Notes: generated from the sequence alone by a model not told the origin. Shown: positions 8,748 through 17,733, counted from the first letter of the stretch. The stretch is DNA of 64,000 bases from Sva-07 sp963741755 (GCA_963741755.1 CAVUJG010000022.1:83915-147914); one strand, 5' to 3'. Program-made: numbers and translations.

Positions 8748-9137
8748 TCAGGAGTCGTGTCGGCGTTCGAGGATCGAGTCGATGTCGACCACCCAAACCG
8801 TGGATGGCGGGCCCGACACGGTATGGCTGTTGATGTACCGGATGCGATCGTTGATCGCCTCGAGGATCTGGCGGGCCTCCGCATCGTCGGCTGCGGCCAG
8901 CGCCGCGGCAACGGCCCGGTCACGCTCCCCCCGGATGGCGATCGTCGGTGGGAGGTAGTCGAATTCCTCGCGGCGAAGCTTCCCCTTGATCCACCAGTCG
9001 TCGTCACGTTTGTCGAGACCTTCGATCGGCTTGCCTTCACCGTCGAGCCCGTCGAAGAGACCGGCGCGACGTCCCTCTTCGATCTGCCGTTCGGTCCACG
9101 ACTCCCAGCTCAGCCCGGTGGGCTTGCGTTCGGTCAC
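8748..9137 (-). CDS. DUF1992 / DnaJ-homologue C28-like domain protein
   Basis: A 129-residue protein with the DUF1992 pattern: SWESWTERQIEEGRRAGLFDGLDGEGKPI near the N-terminus, then DDWWIKGKLRREEFDYLPPT, and a helical end with ILEAINDRIRYIN. This domain is found alone in bacteria and in eukaryotic DNAJC28; its biochemical role is unknown. Length is typical. It is followed on the same strand by the DUF2786 gene after about 130 bp. Confidence 0.85.
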   Translation of the reverse strand: MTERKPTGLSWESWTERQIEEGRRAGLFDGLDGEGKPIEGLDKRDDDWWIKGKLRREEFDYLPPTIAIRGERDRAVAAALAAADDAEARQILEAINDRIRYINSHTVSGPPSTVWVVDIDSILERRHDS

Positions 9138-9206
9138 GCTCGAACCTCGGATCGGTGACAGCTCGCCACGAACCGGAACGGTACCCGCCGCGCGGCCTGC
9201 GTGCGA

Positions 9207-11315
9207 TCAGGGGTCACGGACGAGCGAGATGAGCACGGCTGATTCGGGATGCATGACCGGCGGGCGGATGCCGTGGGCGGCCAGCTGGCTGCCGGTCAAC
9301 TCGACGCCGTCGGTCAACCACGCGGGTTGCGTCAACGCCATCCCCCACCGCTCGCCGGGGAGTGCGACGTGTTCGACCCGGTAGCGCCCGTCGGGGTCGA
9401 GGCCCGGCAGACGCAGCGCTGGTGGCGTGAGGCTTGGCGCGGTCGCGAGCTGCGCAAATGACACCAACGCCTCAGATCGGTCAGCCGCGTACACCCCGTG
9501 AGCGCAGTACGCCGGCTCGGTGTCGAAGCGCACCACGTCGCCGCTGTGCAGCAACGGCCGGAATCGCTTGTGTACGGCGATGGCTTCGGCAAGCGCCGCC
9601 CGACGATCGTCGTCGAGCCGAGCAACGTTCCACTCGACACCCAGATGGCCGAACAGCGCGGTCGCCGCCCGGAACGCGAGCGTATGGACCCGGCCGGTGG
9701 TGTGCGCTCGGGTCGGCCCGATGTGAGCGCCCATCACCTCGGGAGGGAGCAGCATCGACGCGCCACGCTGGATGGTCTGACGTTCGAGCGCATCATTGCA
9801 GTCGCTGGTCCAGACCCGCTCGACGCGGCGCAGGATCTCGTGGTCGATCCGGCCGCCACCGCTCGCACACGACTCGAACTCGACATTCGGGTGAGTCCGT
9901 CGCAGCTCGTCGAGCAGCGCGTAGAGCGCCGTCGTCTGGGCATGGGTGCCGGGCGCCCCGCGAGCGCCGGACCCCTGGGCGTGGTCGCGGTTCATGTCCC
10001 ACTTCACGTAGGCGATGTCATGGTCGCGCAGTAGCGCGTCGAGGAAGCCGAGAACGTGCTCGAACGCCTCCGGTCGACCGAGATCGAGGACGAGTTGGTT
10101 GCGGCCGAGCACCGGGTCGTAGCCGTCGGTGGTGAGCGCCCACTCCGGATGGGCTCGGAACAGGTCGCTGTCCGGGTTGACCATCTCAGGCTCGACCCAG
10201 ATGCCGAACTCCATCCCGAGCCCAGTGACGTACTCGATAAGCGGGGCGAGCCCGTCGGGATACACCTCGGGCGACACCCACCAGTCGCCGAGCCCGGATG
10301 TGTCGTCGCGGCGGGAACCGAACCAACCGTCGTCGAGCACGAACCGCTCGATGCCGACGTCGGCGGCGACCTCGGCCAACTCGCGCAGCGTCTCGAGGTC
10401 GTGGTCGAAGTAGACCGCCTCCCAGGTGTTGATCAGGACCGGGCGTGGTGATGTCGGGTGCGCCGGGCTCGACCGCACCGACCGATGAAACCCCCAGGTG
10501 GCGGGCGTCAATCCATCCGACGAGTAGACCGCGACGACGCCGGGCGTCGTGTACGACTCGCCCGACTCCAGCACGACCTCGCCGGGATGCAACAGCTCTC
10601 CGGCCTGCACGTAGCGTCGACCGTCGGCCAACCGCTCGGCGAGCATCGTGTGGTTCCCGCTCCACGCGAGGTGGACGCCGTGGACCTCGCCGACCCACTC
10701 GTTGAAACCGGAGGCACCGGCGAACAACAGCGGCACGTGTTCGTGTGACGTACGGCCCCGGAGATGCTCGGACACGAGTGCCCCGTCGTGCCACGCGTTG
10801 CGCACCGGGTGGAACTCGCGGGCCCAACGACCTTCGAAACGCAGGAGTTCGTCGGCGCTGTCGGGCAGCGGCACACTCACCGTCAATGCATCGAGCGAGT
10901 AGCGACGATCGCCGACGTTGGTGATCGTCACCCGCACCCCGAGGACCTCGTCAACGGAGATCTCGGTCGTCAGCGCCAGACCGGCAATTTCATCGCTCGA
11001 CTCCACGGTGAGCGTGTCACCGTCGAGACGGTGCGCTGTCGGCACGAACCGAGGTGACCAGTCGCGACCGCCGCCTCGCCGACCGGCCAGACCTGGTCGC
11101 CCAACGAAGCCCTCCGCGTGCAGCGGCACGATGCTGATCGGGGCCACCGCACCCAACGCGCCGGCAACCACTGGTCGCCCGAGCGCCGCGTCGAGCGCAT
11201 CGAGACTCGGCGCCGCGCCGAGGTGCTGGCCCCAGTGGACGATGGTCGGCGTCGCCGTCGACACGTCGACGACGACGTCGAACGAGCTGCCGCGGAGATG
11301 GACGGGATCTGGCAC
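9207..11315 (-). CDS. GH36 alpha-galactosidase
   Basis: A 702-residue family GH36 enzyme that releases terminal alpha-galactose from melibiose or raffinose-type sugars. An N-terminal beta-sandwich (to about 290) precedes a TIM barrel opening NTWEAVYFDHD. The nucleophile Asp is in YVKWDMNRD, and the acid/base Asp is in the WTSDCND segment after ESCASGGGRIDHE. No signal peptide, so it should act in the cytoplasm on imported sugar. A MalK-type ATPase gene lies about 3.5 kb away, but no permease is present in the window. It is about 70 bp from the DUF1992 gene. Confidence 0.95.
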   Translation of the reverse strand: MPDPVHLRGSSFDVVVDVSTATPTIVHWGQHLGAAPSLDALDAALGRPVVAGALGAVAPISIVPLHAEGFVGRPGLAGRRGGGRDWSPRFVPTAHRLDGDTLTVESSDEIAGLALTTEISVDEVLGVRVTITNVGDRRYSLDALTVSVPLPDSADELLRFEGRWAREFHPVRNAWHDGALVSEHLRGRTSHEHVPLLFAGASGFNEWVGEVHGVHLAWSGNHTMLAERLADGRRYVQAGELLHPGEVVLESGESYTTPGVVAVYSSDGLTPATWGFHRSVRSSPAHPTSPRPVLINTWEAVYFDHDLETLRELAEVAADVGIERFVLDDGWFGSRRDDTSGLGDWWVSPEVYPDGLAPLIEYVTGLGMEFGIWVEPEMVNPDSDLFRAHPEWALTTDGYDPVLGRNQLVLDLGRPEAFEHVLGFLDALLRDHDIAYVKWDMNRDHAQGSGARGAPGTHAQTTALYALLDELRRTHPNVEFESCASGGGRIDHEILRRVERVWTSDCNDALERQTIQRGASMLLPPEVMGAHIGPTRAHTTGRVHTLAFRAATALFGHLGVEWNVARLDDDRRAALAEAIAVHKRFRPLLHSGDVVRFDTEPAYCAHGVYAADRSEALVSFAQLATAPSLTPPALRLPGLDPDGRYRVEHVALPGERWGMALTQPAWLTDGVELTGSQLAAHGIRPPVMHPESAVLISLVRDP

Positions 11316-11327
11316 ACCGACGCAGTT

Positions 11328-11987
11328 TCACATGGCGAGCCAGAGCAGGACGGCCTTGACCCGACGGTGCACCTCGTCCTCCTCACTCAGTCCGAGCTTC
11401 GAGAAGATCCCGTTGATGTGTTTGGCGACCGCCTTGTCACCCAGCACCAAACGTTGTGCAATCGCTGCGTTGTTGAGCCCTTCGGCAATCAGGCCGAGCA
11501 CCTCGGTCTCGCGCGACGTCAACTGGTCGATCTCCGACGGCCGCTGCGACCGGGACGCAACGAGGACCTCGACCACCTTCGGGTCGACGGCGGACTGTCC
11601 CGCTGCGACCGACCGGATCGCCCGTTCGAACTCGTCGAGGTCGGCGACGCGTTCCTTGAGGAGATAGCCCAATCCGTCGGAGCCGTCCTCGAACAACGTC
11701 ATCACGTAGTCGGGCTCGACGTACTGGCTCAGCACGAGGACACCGACGTCAGCATCGTCGGCTCGAATCTCGAGCGCGGCAACGATTCCCTCATCGGTGA
11801 GCGTCGGTGGCATCTGGATGTCGGTGACCACCAGGTCGGGAGCGTGATCGGTGACGGCGGCACGGAGTTCGGGGAGGTCGGCGCATTCGGCAACCAGTTC
11901 GATGTCGTCGATTGCGTGGATCATCGCCGCGATGCCGTTGCGCATGAACACACTGTCGTCGGCCACAACCACTCGAAGCGCTGTCAT
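11328..11987 (-). CDS. NarL/LuxR-type response regulator
   Basis: A 219-residue regulator. The receiver domain (1-120) has acidic pocket ADD, phosphoacceptor Asp in VVTDIQM and Lys in LLKERV. The C-terminal LuxR HTH (about 150-215) reads LTSRETEVLGLIAEGLNNAAIA. Its start overlaps the stop of the histidine kinase by 4 bp, so the two are a cognate pair. Targets are not evident. Confidence 0.93.
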   Translation of the reverse strand: MTALRVVVADDSVFMRNGIAAMIHAIDDIELVAECADLPELRAAVTDHAPDLVVTDIQMPPTLTDEGIVAALEIRADDADVGVLVLSQYVEPDYVMTLFEDGSDGLGYLLKERVADLDEFERAIRSVAAGQSAVDPKVVEVLVASRSQRPSEIDQLTSRETEVLGLIAEGLNNAAIAQRLVLGDKAVAKHINGIFSKLGLSEEDEVHRRVKAVLLWLAM

Positions 11988-13324
11988 CGACTGCCCCGGA
12001 TCGCCGATACGGCCGAAGCACCATCGTGTCCGGTATCGCCAGACTCTGCGGCACGACGCGTCACAGGGACGCTCAGTTCGACCGTGGTCCCGACTCCGAT
12101 CATGCTCTCGATGACCAATTCGCCACCCACAGCGCCGAGCCGATCACGAATGTTCTCGAAGCCGCGGCCCGCGCCGACCGTTCCCGCTGTGTCGAATCCC
12201 GGACCGGTGTCGGCGACCACCGCGACCAGCACCCGATCACCGTCGAGCGCTGGACACCGCAAACGGATCGTCACCTCGACATCGACGCCGCCGTACTTGG
12301 AGGCGTTCTGCAGGGCTTCGAGGCAGCAGAAGTAGACCGCAGATTCGATGGCCGCATCGAATCGACCGACCCCGTCGTCGTCGACCACCGTCCGCGTTCC
12401 GTTGCGCCGTGCGACCGCGGCGAGCGCCGTCGGCAGCCCGCGCATCTCCAGCAACGGCGGGTAGATCCCGTGGGCGAGCCGACGAACCTCGTCGATCCCG
12501 GCCTCGAGGTCGTCGGCGAGTGCATCGACGGCGGTGACGTCGACGTCACCGCTCCTGCGAGCTGTACGTGCTGCGAGTCGCAGTTGCACCAGCACCGCGA
12601 CGAGGCGCTGCTGGGCGCCGTCGTGCAGATCGCGTTCGATACGGCGCCGCTCGGTGTCGGCCGCGCTCACCAGGCGGCTGCGCGACCGCCTGAGTTCGGC
12701 GTCGGACTCCCGCAGCCGATCGTTGGCGTCGAGGGCCTCGCCGAGCACGATCGTCTGCTGGCGGTTCGAGCGCCACACGATCAGGCTCAGCGGGATGATG
12801 TGCGCCACGAGGACGACGATGCAGAGCCATTGCCACACCCATGGCTCGACCCTCGTCTCCAGTTCGAAGACGTTCTGCAGGTACCCCGCCATGCCGGCCA
12901 GCAACGTCACGAACATCGCAGCCCCGACCATGAGCGGGAAACGCCGCTCGGGCAACTGCGTCGACACCAGCGCGATCGGCATGACGATGTTGATCATCGC
13001 GATCGGCAGCACCACCGGCAACACGACGACGAAGACGAGCGACACCAGCCACTTGGTCGCCGTGAACAGCACGATCGCTCGTTCTATGTCGCCGCGATCG
13101 ATCGCCGGGATCGCTTGGCGTCGCACGAGACTCAACGCGAGAAAGATGCCGCTGAGGACCAACAGCCAAGGTTCGCGGTCGACGGATGCCCAGAGCACGA
13201 ATGGGAATGCGACCGCGATCCAGGAGATCCGCTGCTCTGACAGGACGGCCGCTCGGAACTGCTCTCGAGTCGACCTCATCATCGGCGCATGCGTGGGGTC
13301 GATGACATCGGCGCCCGCTCGCAT
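11984..13324 (-). CDS. membrane histidine kinase (HisKA_3 / NarL-type partner)
   Basis: About 446 residues from ATG 13324; a second candidate start (MMRSTREQF) lies at 13284 and neither has a strong ribosome site. The first 220 residues carry about five hydrophobic segments (e.g. ISWIAVAFPFVLWASV, LVFVVVLPVVLPIAM, WLCIVVLVAHIIPLSLIVW). The HisKA_3 box is RRIERDLHDGAQQRL with the phospho-His, and the HATPase domain ends GRGFENIRDRLGAVGG. It lies 19 bp after a stand-alone receiver gene and overlaps the downstream regulator, giving a three-component phosphorelay-like operon. Confidence 0.9.
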   Translation of the reverse strand: MRAGADVIDPTHAPMMRSTREQFRAAVLSEQRISWIAVAFPFVLWASVDREPWLLVLSGIFLALSLVRRQAIPAIDRGDIERAIVLFTATKWLVSLVFVVVLPVVLPIAMINIVMPIALVSTQLPERRFPLMVGAAMFVTLLAGMAGYLQNVFELETRVEPWVWQWLCIVVLVAHIIPLSLIVWRSNRQQTIVLGEALDANDRLRESDAELRRSRSRLVSAADTERRRIERDLHDGAQQRLVAVLVQLRLAARTARRSGDVDVTAVDALADDLEAGIDEVRRLAHGIYPPLLEMRGLPTALAAVARRNGTRTVVDDDGVGRFDAAIESAVYFCCLEALQNASKYGGVDVEVTIRLRCPALDGDRVLVAVVADTGPGFDTAGTVGAGRGFENIRDRLGAVGGELVIESMIGVGTTVELSVPVTRRAAESGDTGHDGASAVSAIRGSR

Positions 13325-13343
13325 CGAGTCATCGTAGGAAACC

Positions 13344-13742
13344 TCAGCGCCCGTGTGGACGACCGAGCTTCGACGACAGGCGAAGCAGTGCCTCGGGACC
13401 GAAGCTCGACTTCGCCAGGAACTCGACCACGGGCTGCTCCCAGGCGTCGTCGGGGAGATCGGCCGGATCGGTCGTCGACAAGTAGGCGACCGGAAGATCC
13501 GGCCACGCTTGAGCGATTCGGCCCCGCACGGTCGGACCATCGAGGTCGCCGAGGTGCACGTCGAGCAACACCAGTCCGAGCTCGGCGCCTCGTTCGATGA
13601 TCTGCTCGGCCGCGTAGACACCAGAGGTGGCGCAACCGACAACCCGGAAACCGTCGGTTGCGCCAACAACCGCTGCTGCAGCTCGAAGGAACGGAACCTG
13701 ATCGTCGACCAGGAAGACCGCGACGTCGGATCGTTCGTTCAC
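13344..13742 (-). CDS. stand-alone receiver-domain protein
   Basis: A 132-residue CheY-like receiver from GTG 13742 (VNERSDVAVFLVDDQVPFLRAA). Acidic pocket DD, phosphoacceptor Asp in LVLLDVHLGDLDG and switch Lys in EFLAKSSFG are present, but there is no output domain. Its start overlaps the stop of the proline-rich membrane protein gene (GTGA). It may relay to or compete with the downstream kinase and LuxR regulator (inference). Confidence 0.82.
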   Translation of the reverse strand: MNERSDVAVFLVDDQVPFLRAAAAVVGATDGFRVVGCATSGVYAAEQIIERGAELGLVLLDVHLGDLDGPTVRGRIAQAWPDLPVAYLSTTDPADLPDDAWEQPVVEFLAKSSFGPEALLRLSSKLGRPHGR

Positions 13743-14530
13743 GAGCGGGTGATCGTTCCGGCAATCGGGTCGATGTCCCATTCCCAGTTCACGTCGCCCA
13801 CGCAGTCGCGCATGCTGTCGCTGCTCGGGTGGGAGCTGCCGTCGACGTAGAAGTCGATCCGGAACTCGGCTCCCCAACACGGGAACTTCCAGAAGTCGAA
13901 CTCGAGCGTTCCACGGCGGTCCCCCAACAGCTCGGTGAGGTTGATCCGATCGATCGACTCGGCGCCGTTCTTCAGCCGACCACCCGTGCCATCGAGCCGC
14001 CGACCGTCGAGGTGCAAGGAGGCTTCACCGACGATGCGGGTGACCTCCACCACGATCTGCGAGAGCTCTGGCTCCTCGATCGGTGCCGGCGGCTCGATCG
14101 GTGCAGGCGGCTCAATCGGTGCAGGCGGCACGACCGGTGCCGGCGGCTCGATCGGAGCGGGCGGCGCCGGGGACGTTGGCGGTGGCTCGACCGGTAGCAA
14201 CGCGGTCGATGGCGGTGGCTCGCTCGTCGTCGGCGCAGCGGTCGTCGTCGGCGCAGCGGTCGTGGTCGGCGCAGCGGTCGTCGTCGGCGCCGGCGGTTCG
14301 GTCGATGGTGGCGCCGAGTCGACAGGCGGCTCGGTAGACGGCGGGGCCACAGGAGGCAATGGTGCGCCGCTCGAGGCCGTGGTCGAGGAGCTGAACGCAG
14401 CAGCGGCAGCCAAAGCGAAGGCGAGCACGAGAGTGGCACCGATCGCGATCGCGACGTACAACTGGTTCCGACTGATGTAGTGCCCGGTCGGTGCGTTCGG
14501 GTCGGGTGGGTACTTGGCTGGCTGGTTCAT
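13739..14530 (-). CDS. membrane-anchored protein with Pro/Thr-rich repeat stalk
   Basis: A 263-residue protein from ATG 14530 (MNQPAKYPPDPNAPTG; ATG 14539 is an alternative). A single transmembrane segment (VAIAIGATLVLAFALAAAAAF) is followed by an extracytoplasmic stalk with TTTAAP repeats and then EPPAPI repeats, and a C-terminal domain of about 110 residues with two conserved-looking Cys (FPCWGAEF, RDCVGD) that could form a disulfide. I do not recognise the C-terminal domain. As first gene of the receiver/kinase/regulator operon it may be the envelope sensor input (inference). Confidence 0.75.
   Translation of the reverse strand: MNQPAKYPPDPNAPTGHYISRNQLYVAIAIGATLVLAFALAAAAAFSSSTTASSGAPLPPVAPPSTEPPVDSAPPSTEPPAPTTTAAPTTTAAPTTTAAPTTSEPPPSTALLPVEPPPTSPAPPAPIEPPAPVVPPAPIEPPAPIEPPAPIEEPELSQIVVEVTRIVGEASLHLDGRRLDGTGGRLKNGAESIDRINLTELLGDRRGTLEFDFWKFPCWGAEFRIDFYVDGSSHPSSDSMRDCVGDVNWEWDIDPIAGTITRS
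14075..14166. repeat. 18-bp in-frame tandem repeats (EPPAPI stalk)
   Basis: About five imperfect 18-bp units (consensus GGCTCGATCGGTGCCGGC on the plus strand) encode the EPPAPI stalk on the minus strand. A second 18-bp tandem block at about 14223-14300 encodes the TTTAAP repeats. Such repeats can vary in copy number and so change stalk length. Confidence 0.75.
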
Positions 14531-14619
14531 GGAGTCCATCGTCCGCGATTGGCACGCTCGACGACAGAGTGCCCAGGGACGTATCCGAGGTGGTGCAGGC
14601 ACTACCTCGCACACCTGAC

Positions 14620-14722
14620 CGATGAGCCAAACCACCGCATACGGTCACTTCGCTCATCGCAACCGGCGAACACCAACCTGCGATGAGCCAAACCACCGCA
14701 TACGGTCACTTCGCTCATCGCA
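14620..14722. repeat. two tandem 42-bp palindromic units, 61-bp period (family D)
   Basis: Two identical 42-bp units begin at 14620 and 14681. Each has outer arms CGATGAGC/GCTCATCG (extended to TGCGATGAGC/GCTCATCGCA in the second) and an inner ACCG-CATA-CGGT hairpin, so each can fold as a two-tier stem. They lie in the divergent gap of about 300 bp between the proline-rich protein gene and the ABC ATPase gene. I see nothing else in this gap. They could be paired operators or a REP-like element. Confidence 0.75.
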
Positions 14723-14830
14723 GCATCTGGTGGGAGTCCGACGGGAAGAGTGCGGTCGGGGCGGAGCGCAGCGGCCATGATGGTGGTCGCCACGGGGCAT
14801 CACGAGGTCCCACGAGTTCAGGAGCATCGC

Positions 14831-15904
14831 TTGGCCACCGTCACGTTCCAGCACGCCAGCCGGACCTATCCGGGCACCGATGCTCCAGCGGTCGACGCAC
14901 TCGACCTCGAGATCGGCGACGGCGAGTTCCTCGTGCTCGTCGGCCCGTCGGGCTGCGGCAAATCGACAACGCTGCGGATGCTCGCCGGCCTCGAGCCGGT
15001 CGACGACGGCCACATCCTGATCGGCGACCGCGACGTCACCGACGTGGCGCCGAAAGACCGCGACATCGCGATGGTGTTCCAGTCGTACGCGCTCTATCCA
15101 CACATGACGGTGGCGGAGAACATCGGCTTCCACCTCAAGGTGAAGAAGATCAACAAGAAGCAGCGCCGCACGCGGGTCGAGGAGGCGGCGCGGATCCTCG
15201 ACCTCCACGAGCTCCTCGATCGCAAGCCGGCCAAACTCTCCGGCGGGCAGCGCCAGCGAGTTGCGATGGGCCGTGCGATCGTGCGCGAGCCCCAGGTGTT
15301 CCTGATGGACGAGCCGCTGTCGAACCTCGACGCGAAGCTACGCGTCCAGACGCGCACGCAGATCGCCGCGCTCCAGCGAGAACTCGGTGTCACGACGGTG
15401 TACGTCACCCACGACCAGACCGAAGCGATGACGATGGGCGACCGCGTGGCCGTGATGAACGACGGCATTCTCCAGCAGTGCGCGTCGCCGCGCGAGTTGT
15501 TCACCAACCCGGTGAACGAGTTCGTCGCCGGGTTCATCGGATCGCCGGCGATGAACCTGTTGGCGTCGACGATCGACGGGGAGGACGCCGCCTACGGCAC
15601 CCTGCGCGTGCCGTTGACCCCCGACCAACTCGAGGCGTTGACCTCGGGAGCGATCACCGTCGGGGTCCGGCCGAACGACTTCGAGATCGGCGCGGAGGGC
15701 GGCCTGAACGCCACGGTCGAGTTCGTCGAAGAACTCGGCTCCGAGGCATTCCTCTATTGCATCGCCGACGGCACCGACAAGGAAATCGTCGCTCGCACCG
15801 ACGGGCTCAGCCCACTGCAGAGCGGCGACAAGGTGAGTCTGGTTCCCCGACCGGCGGGCGTGCACCTGTTCGACACGAAGTCAGGCGCTCGGCTCCCCGC
15901 CTGA
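14831..15904 (+). CDS. MalK/UgpC-type ABC transporter ATP-binding protein
   Basis: A 357-residue ATPase that would energise a carbohydrate importer. Walker A GPSGCGKST, Q-loop FQSYALYPHMT, signature LSGGQRQRVAMG, Walker B VFLMDEPLSNLD and H-loop VTHDQ are all present, followed by a C-terminal TOBE regulatory domain. I place the start at TTG 14831 because AGGAG lies 6 bp upstream and LATVTFQHASRTYPG matches the family start; GTG 14750 is the longer alternative. No permease or binding protein lies nearby, so it is probably a shared ATPase (like MsiK) for several sugar importers. The 3' end overlaps lgt by 24 bp tail-to-tail. Confidence 0.92.
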   Translation: MATVTFQHASRTYPGTDAPAVDALDLEIGDGEFLVLVGPSGCGKSTTLRMLAGLEPVDDGHILIGDRDVTDVAPKDRDIAMVFQSYALYPHMTVAENIGFHLKVKKINKKQRRTRVEEAARILDLHELLDRKPAKLSGGQRQRVAMGRAIVREPQVFLMDEPLSNLDAKLRVQTRTQIAALQRELGVTTVYVTHDQTEAMTMGDRVAVMNDGILQQCASPRELFTNPVNEFVAGFIGSPAMNLLASTIDGEDAAYGTLRVPLTPDQLEALTSGAITVGVRPNDFEIGAEGGLNATVEFVEELGSEAFLYCIADGTDKEIVARTDGLSPLQSGDKVSLVPRPAGVHLFDTKSGARLPA

Positions 15905-16888
15905 TCGCTCCGCGCCCTCGACCTCGTCCGTCGGCTCGACCGAATCATCCGTCGGCTCGACCTCGTCCGTCGGCTCGACCTCGTCCGTCGGCTCGACCTC
16001 GTCCGTGGGCTCGACCTCGTCAGTGGGCTCGATGTCGCTCGACGATTCGATGTCGCCGTGCACGTACCCCGTCGTGACCGGCTCGGGAATCGGATGGCGC
16101 CGCATCCAGGCGAGCACCACAGCGCCACCGACGACCGCCATCAAGGCCACCCACTGGTTCCAACGCAGACCGATCATCTCGTCAGCACGATCGATGCGCA
16201 TGCCCTCCACCCAGAACCGGCCGACGCCGTAGCCGATGATGTACATCACGAACAGCTGGCCCGGAGCGGGACGGAATCGCTTGTCGATCCACAGCAGCAG
16301 CAGGCAGAGCCCCAGGCTCCACAGCGATTCATAGAGGAACGTCGGGTGGAACGTCGTGCCGACCGCGTACACCGTGGTGTCGAAGTGCACGGCGTCGATC
16401 TCGAGACCCCACGGCAGGTCGGTCGGGCGGCCGAACAGCTCCTGGTTGAAGTAGTTGCCCCACCGTCCAATCGCCTGGGCGAGCGGGATCGCCGGTGCCG
16501 CACACGTCGCGGCGGCCGCGAGTGGGATCCCGCGCCGCTTTGCCATGTACAGCCCGACTGGGATGCCGAGGAGCAGGCCGCCGGGGATGCCCAGGCCGCC
16601 CTTCCAGATCTGAGGGATCCGGCCGAGGTCGTCGGCGAACAGATCCCAGTCGGTGGCGACGTGGTAGAGCCGCGCCCCGATGACGCCCGCAAGGACGGCC
16701 CAGATCGCAATCGAACTGGCGTCGTCGCGAGTCCCGATCTCGCGCTCTTCGAGTCGCCGTCCGAACAGCCAGACGGCGGCGACCACGCCGAGCGCAATCA
16801 TCAGCCCGTACATGTTCAGACTGAACGGCCCGATGTCGATCGAATTGAACTCTGGGCTGGGGATCGAACCCAGCAGCGATGCAGTCAT
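15881..16888 (-). CDS. lgt: prolipoprotein diacylglyceryl transferase with repetitive acidic tail
   Basis: Lgt transfers diacylglycerol from phosphatidylglycerol to the lipobox Cys of prolipoproteins in the membrane. The 335-residue protein has seven-helix topology and the signature IGRWGNYFNQELFGRPTDLPWG (catalytic Arg and Asn region). I chose ATG 16888 (MTASLLGSIPSPEFN) over a longer frame. The C-terminus (about 283-335) carries tandem EPTDEV repeats not needed for catalysis, encoded by 18-bp DNA repeats. Convergent overlap of 24 bp with the ABC ATPase gene. Window lipoproteins such as the rhodanese at 42604 would be substrates. Confidence 0.96.
   Translation of the reverse strand: MTASLLGSIPSPEFNSIDIGPFSLNMYGLMIALGVVAAVWLFGRRLEEREIGTRDDASSIAIWAVLAGVIGARLYHVATDWDLFADDLGRIPQIWKGGLGIPGGLLLGIPVGLYMAKRRGIPLAAAATCAAPAIPLAQAIGRWGNYFNQELFGRPTDLPWGLEIDAVHFDTTVYAVGTTFHPTFLYESLWSLGLCLLLLWIDKRFRPAPGQLFVMYIIGYGVGRFWVEGMRIDRADEMIGLRWNQWVALMAVVGGAVVLAWMRRHPIPEPVTTGYVHGDIESSSDIEPTDEVEPTDEVEPTDEVEPTDEVEPTDDSVEPTDEVEGAERSGGEPSA
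15927..16036. repeat. 18-bp tandem repeats encoding EPTDEV in the Lgt tail
   Basis: About six copies of an 18-bp unit (GTCCGTCGGCTCGACCTC on the plus strand), one carrying a 3-bp insertion, encode the EPTDEV/EPTDDSV acidic tail on the minus strand. They are in frame and contiguous, unlike a CRISPR array, which would have unique spacers. Confidence 0.85.
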
Positions 16889-16899
16889 CGACGGCCGAG

Positions 16900-17664
16900 T
16901 CAGCTCGCCGTGACGCGTGCGATGAACTCGCCGGTCATGCGTTCGATGTCGGCGCGGTCGTAGTCCTGCGTTGCGACGTGGTAACTGCGTTCGAGCCAAA
17001 CGTGCTCGACGTCACCGCCGTAGCTCGCGGCGAGGTGCTCGCTGTTGGCCGGTTCGACGACGTGGTCCTGTCGCGAGGTGATCAGCAGCAGTGGCATCTG
17101 CAGGTCTCCGTAGCGGTCGGCCATCGGCATCAGCCCCTCGCGCATGAACGACAGCAGCGGTCGCAACGGCGCACCGTCGTAGGAGCTTTCTTCGACAGCG
17201 GGGTCGGCGATATCGCCACCGATGGCCGGCGCGATCTCAGTTCCGTCGTCGACCATCTCCTGGAGCATCTCCAACACGGCGGGGTCCTGTGGCGTCGTCG
17301 CCGGGTTGATGCACACGAGGCCGGCAATCTTCGACAGTTCGAATCCGGACCAGAGCGTCAATGACCCACCCATGCTCAGCCCGACCACGGCGATCTGGTC
17401 GACACGATCGGCCAGTCGACCGTGGGCGGCGCGAACCTCGCCGGTCCAGTCGACCCAGCCGGTGGTGACCATCTCCTCGACCGTCGTGCCATGTCCGGGC
17501 AGACGCGGCATTTCGACGTGGTGACCGAGCGCGACCATCGCCTCCGCGATCCCGCGCATCGACGACGGGTTGCCGGTGAAGCCGTGCACGACGAGCACCC
17601 CGACGTCGGATGTGCCCTCGTGGGACATCGGTTCGGCTTCAGGCAGGACGGGCGAGGTCGTCAT
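16900..17664 (-). CDS. carboxylesterase / alpha-beta hydrolase (Est30-like)
   Basis: A 254-residue alpha/beta hydrolase. The oxyanion-hole region VVHGFTGNPSSM, the nucleophile elbow VGLSMGG (Ser) and the C-terminal acid and His (SRQDHVV, LERSYHVATQD) match bacterial monoacylglycerol-type carboxylesterases. Start taken at ATG 17664 (MTTSPVLPEAE); the longer frame adds an unlikely leader. It lies just upstream of lgt on the same strand (11-bp gap), so they may be co-transcribed. Confidence 0.88.
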   Translation of the reverse strand: MTTSPVLPEAEPMSHEGTSDVGVLVVHGFTGNPSSMRGIAEAMVALGHHVEMPRLPGHGTTVEEMVTTGWVDWTGEVRAAHGRLADRVDQIAVVGLSMGGSLTLWSGFELSKIAGLVCINPATTPQDPAVLEMLQEMVDDGTEIAPAIGGDIADPAVEESSYDGAPLRPLLSFMREGLMPMADRYGDLQMPLLLITSRQDHVVEPANSEHLAASYGGDVEHVWLERSYHVATQDYDRADIERMTGEFIARVTAS

Positions 17665-17733
17665 GGTCACCGTTTCTACTCGCTGGAACACCCGTCCGGA
17701 ACCTCGCCAAGCAAGTTCGGAACAGGGACCTCC

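Noticed and set aside
15927..16036. Possible CRISPR-like array
   Set aside because: The 18-bp repeats are contiguous, in frame and encode EPTDEV; there are no unique spacers and no cas genes.
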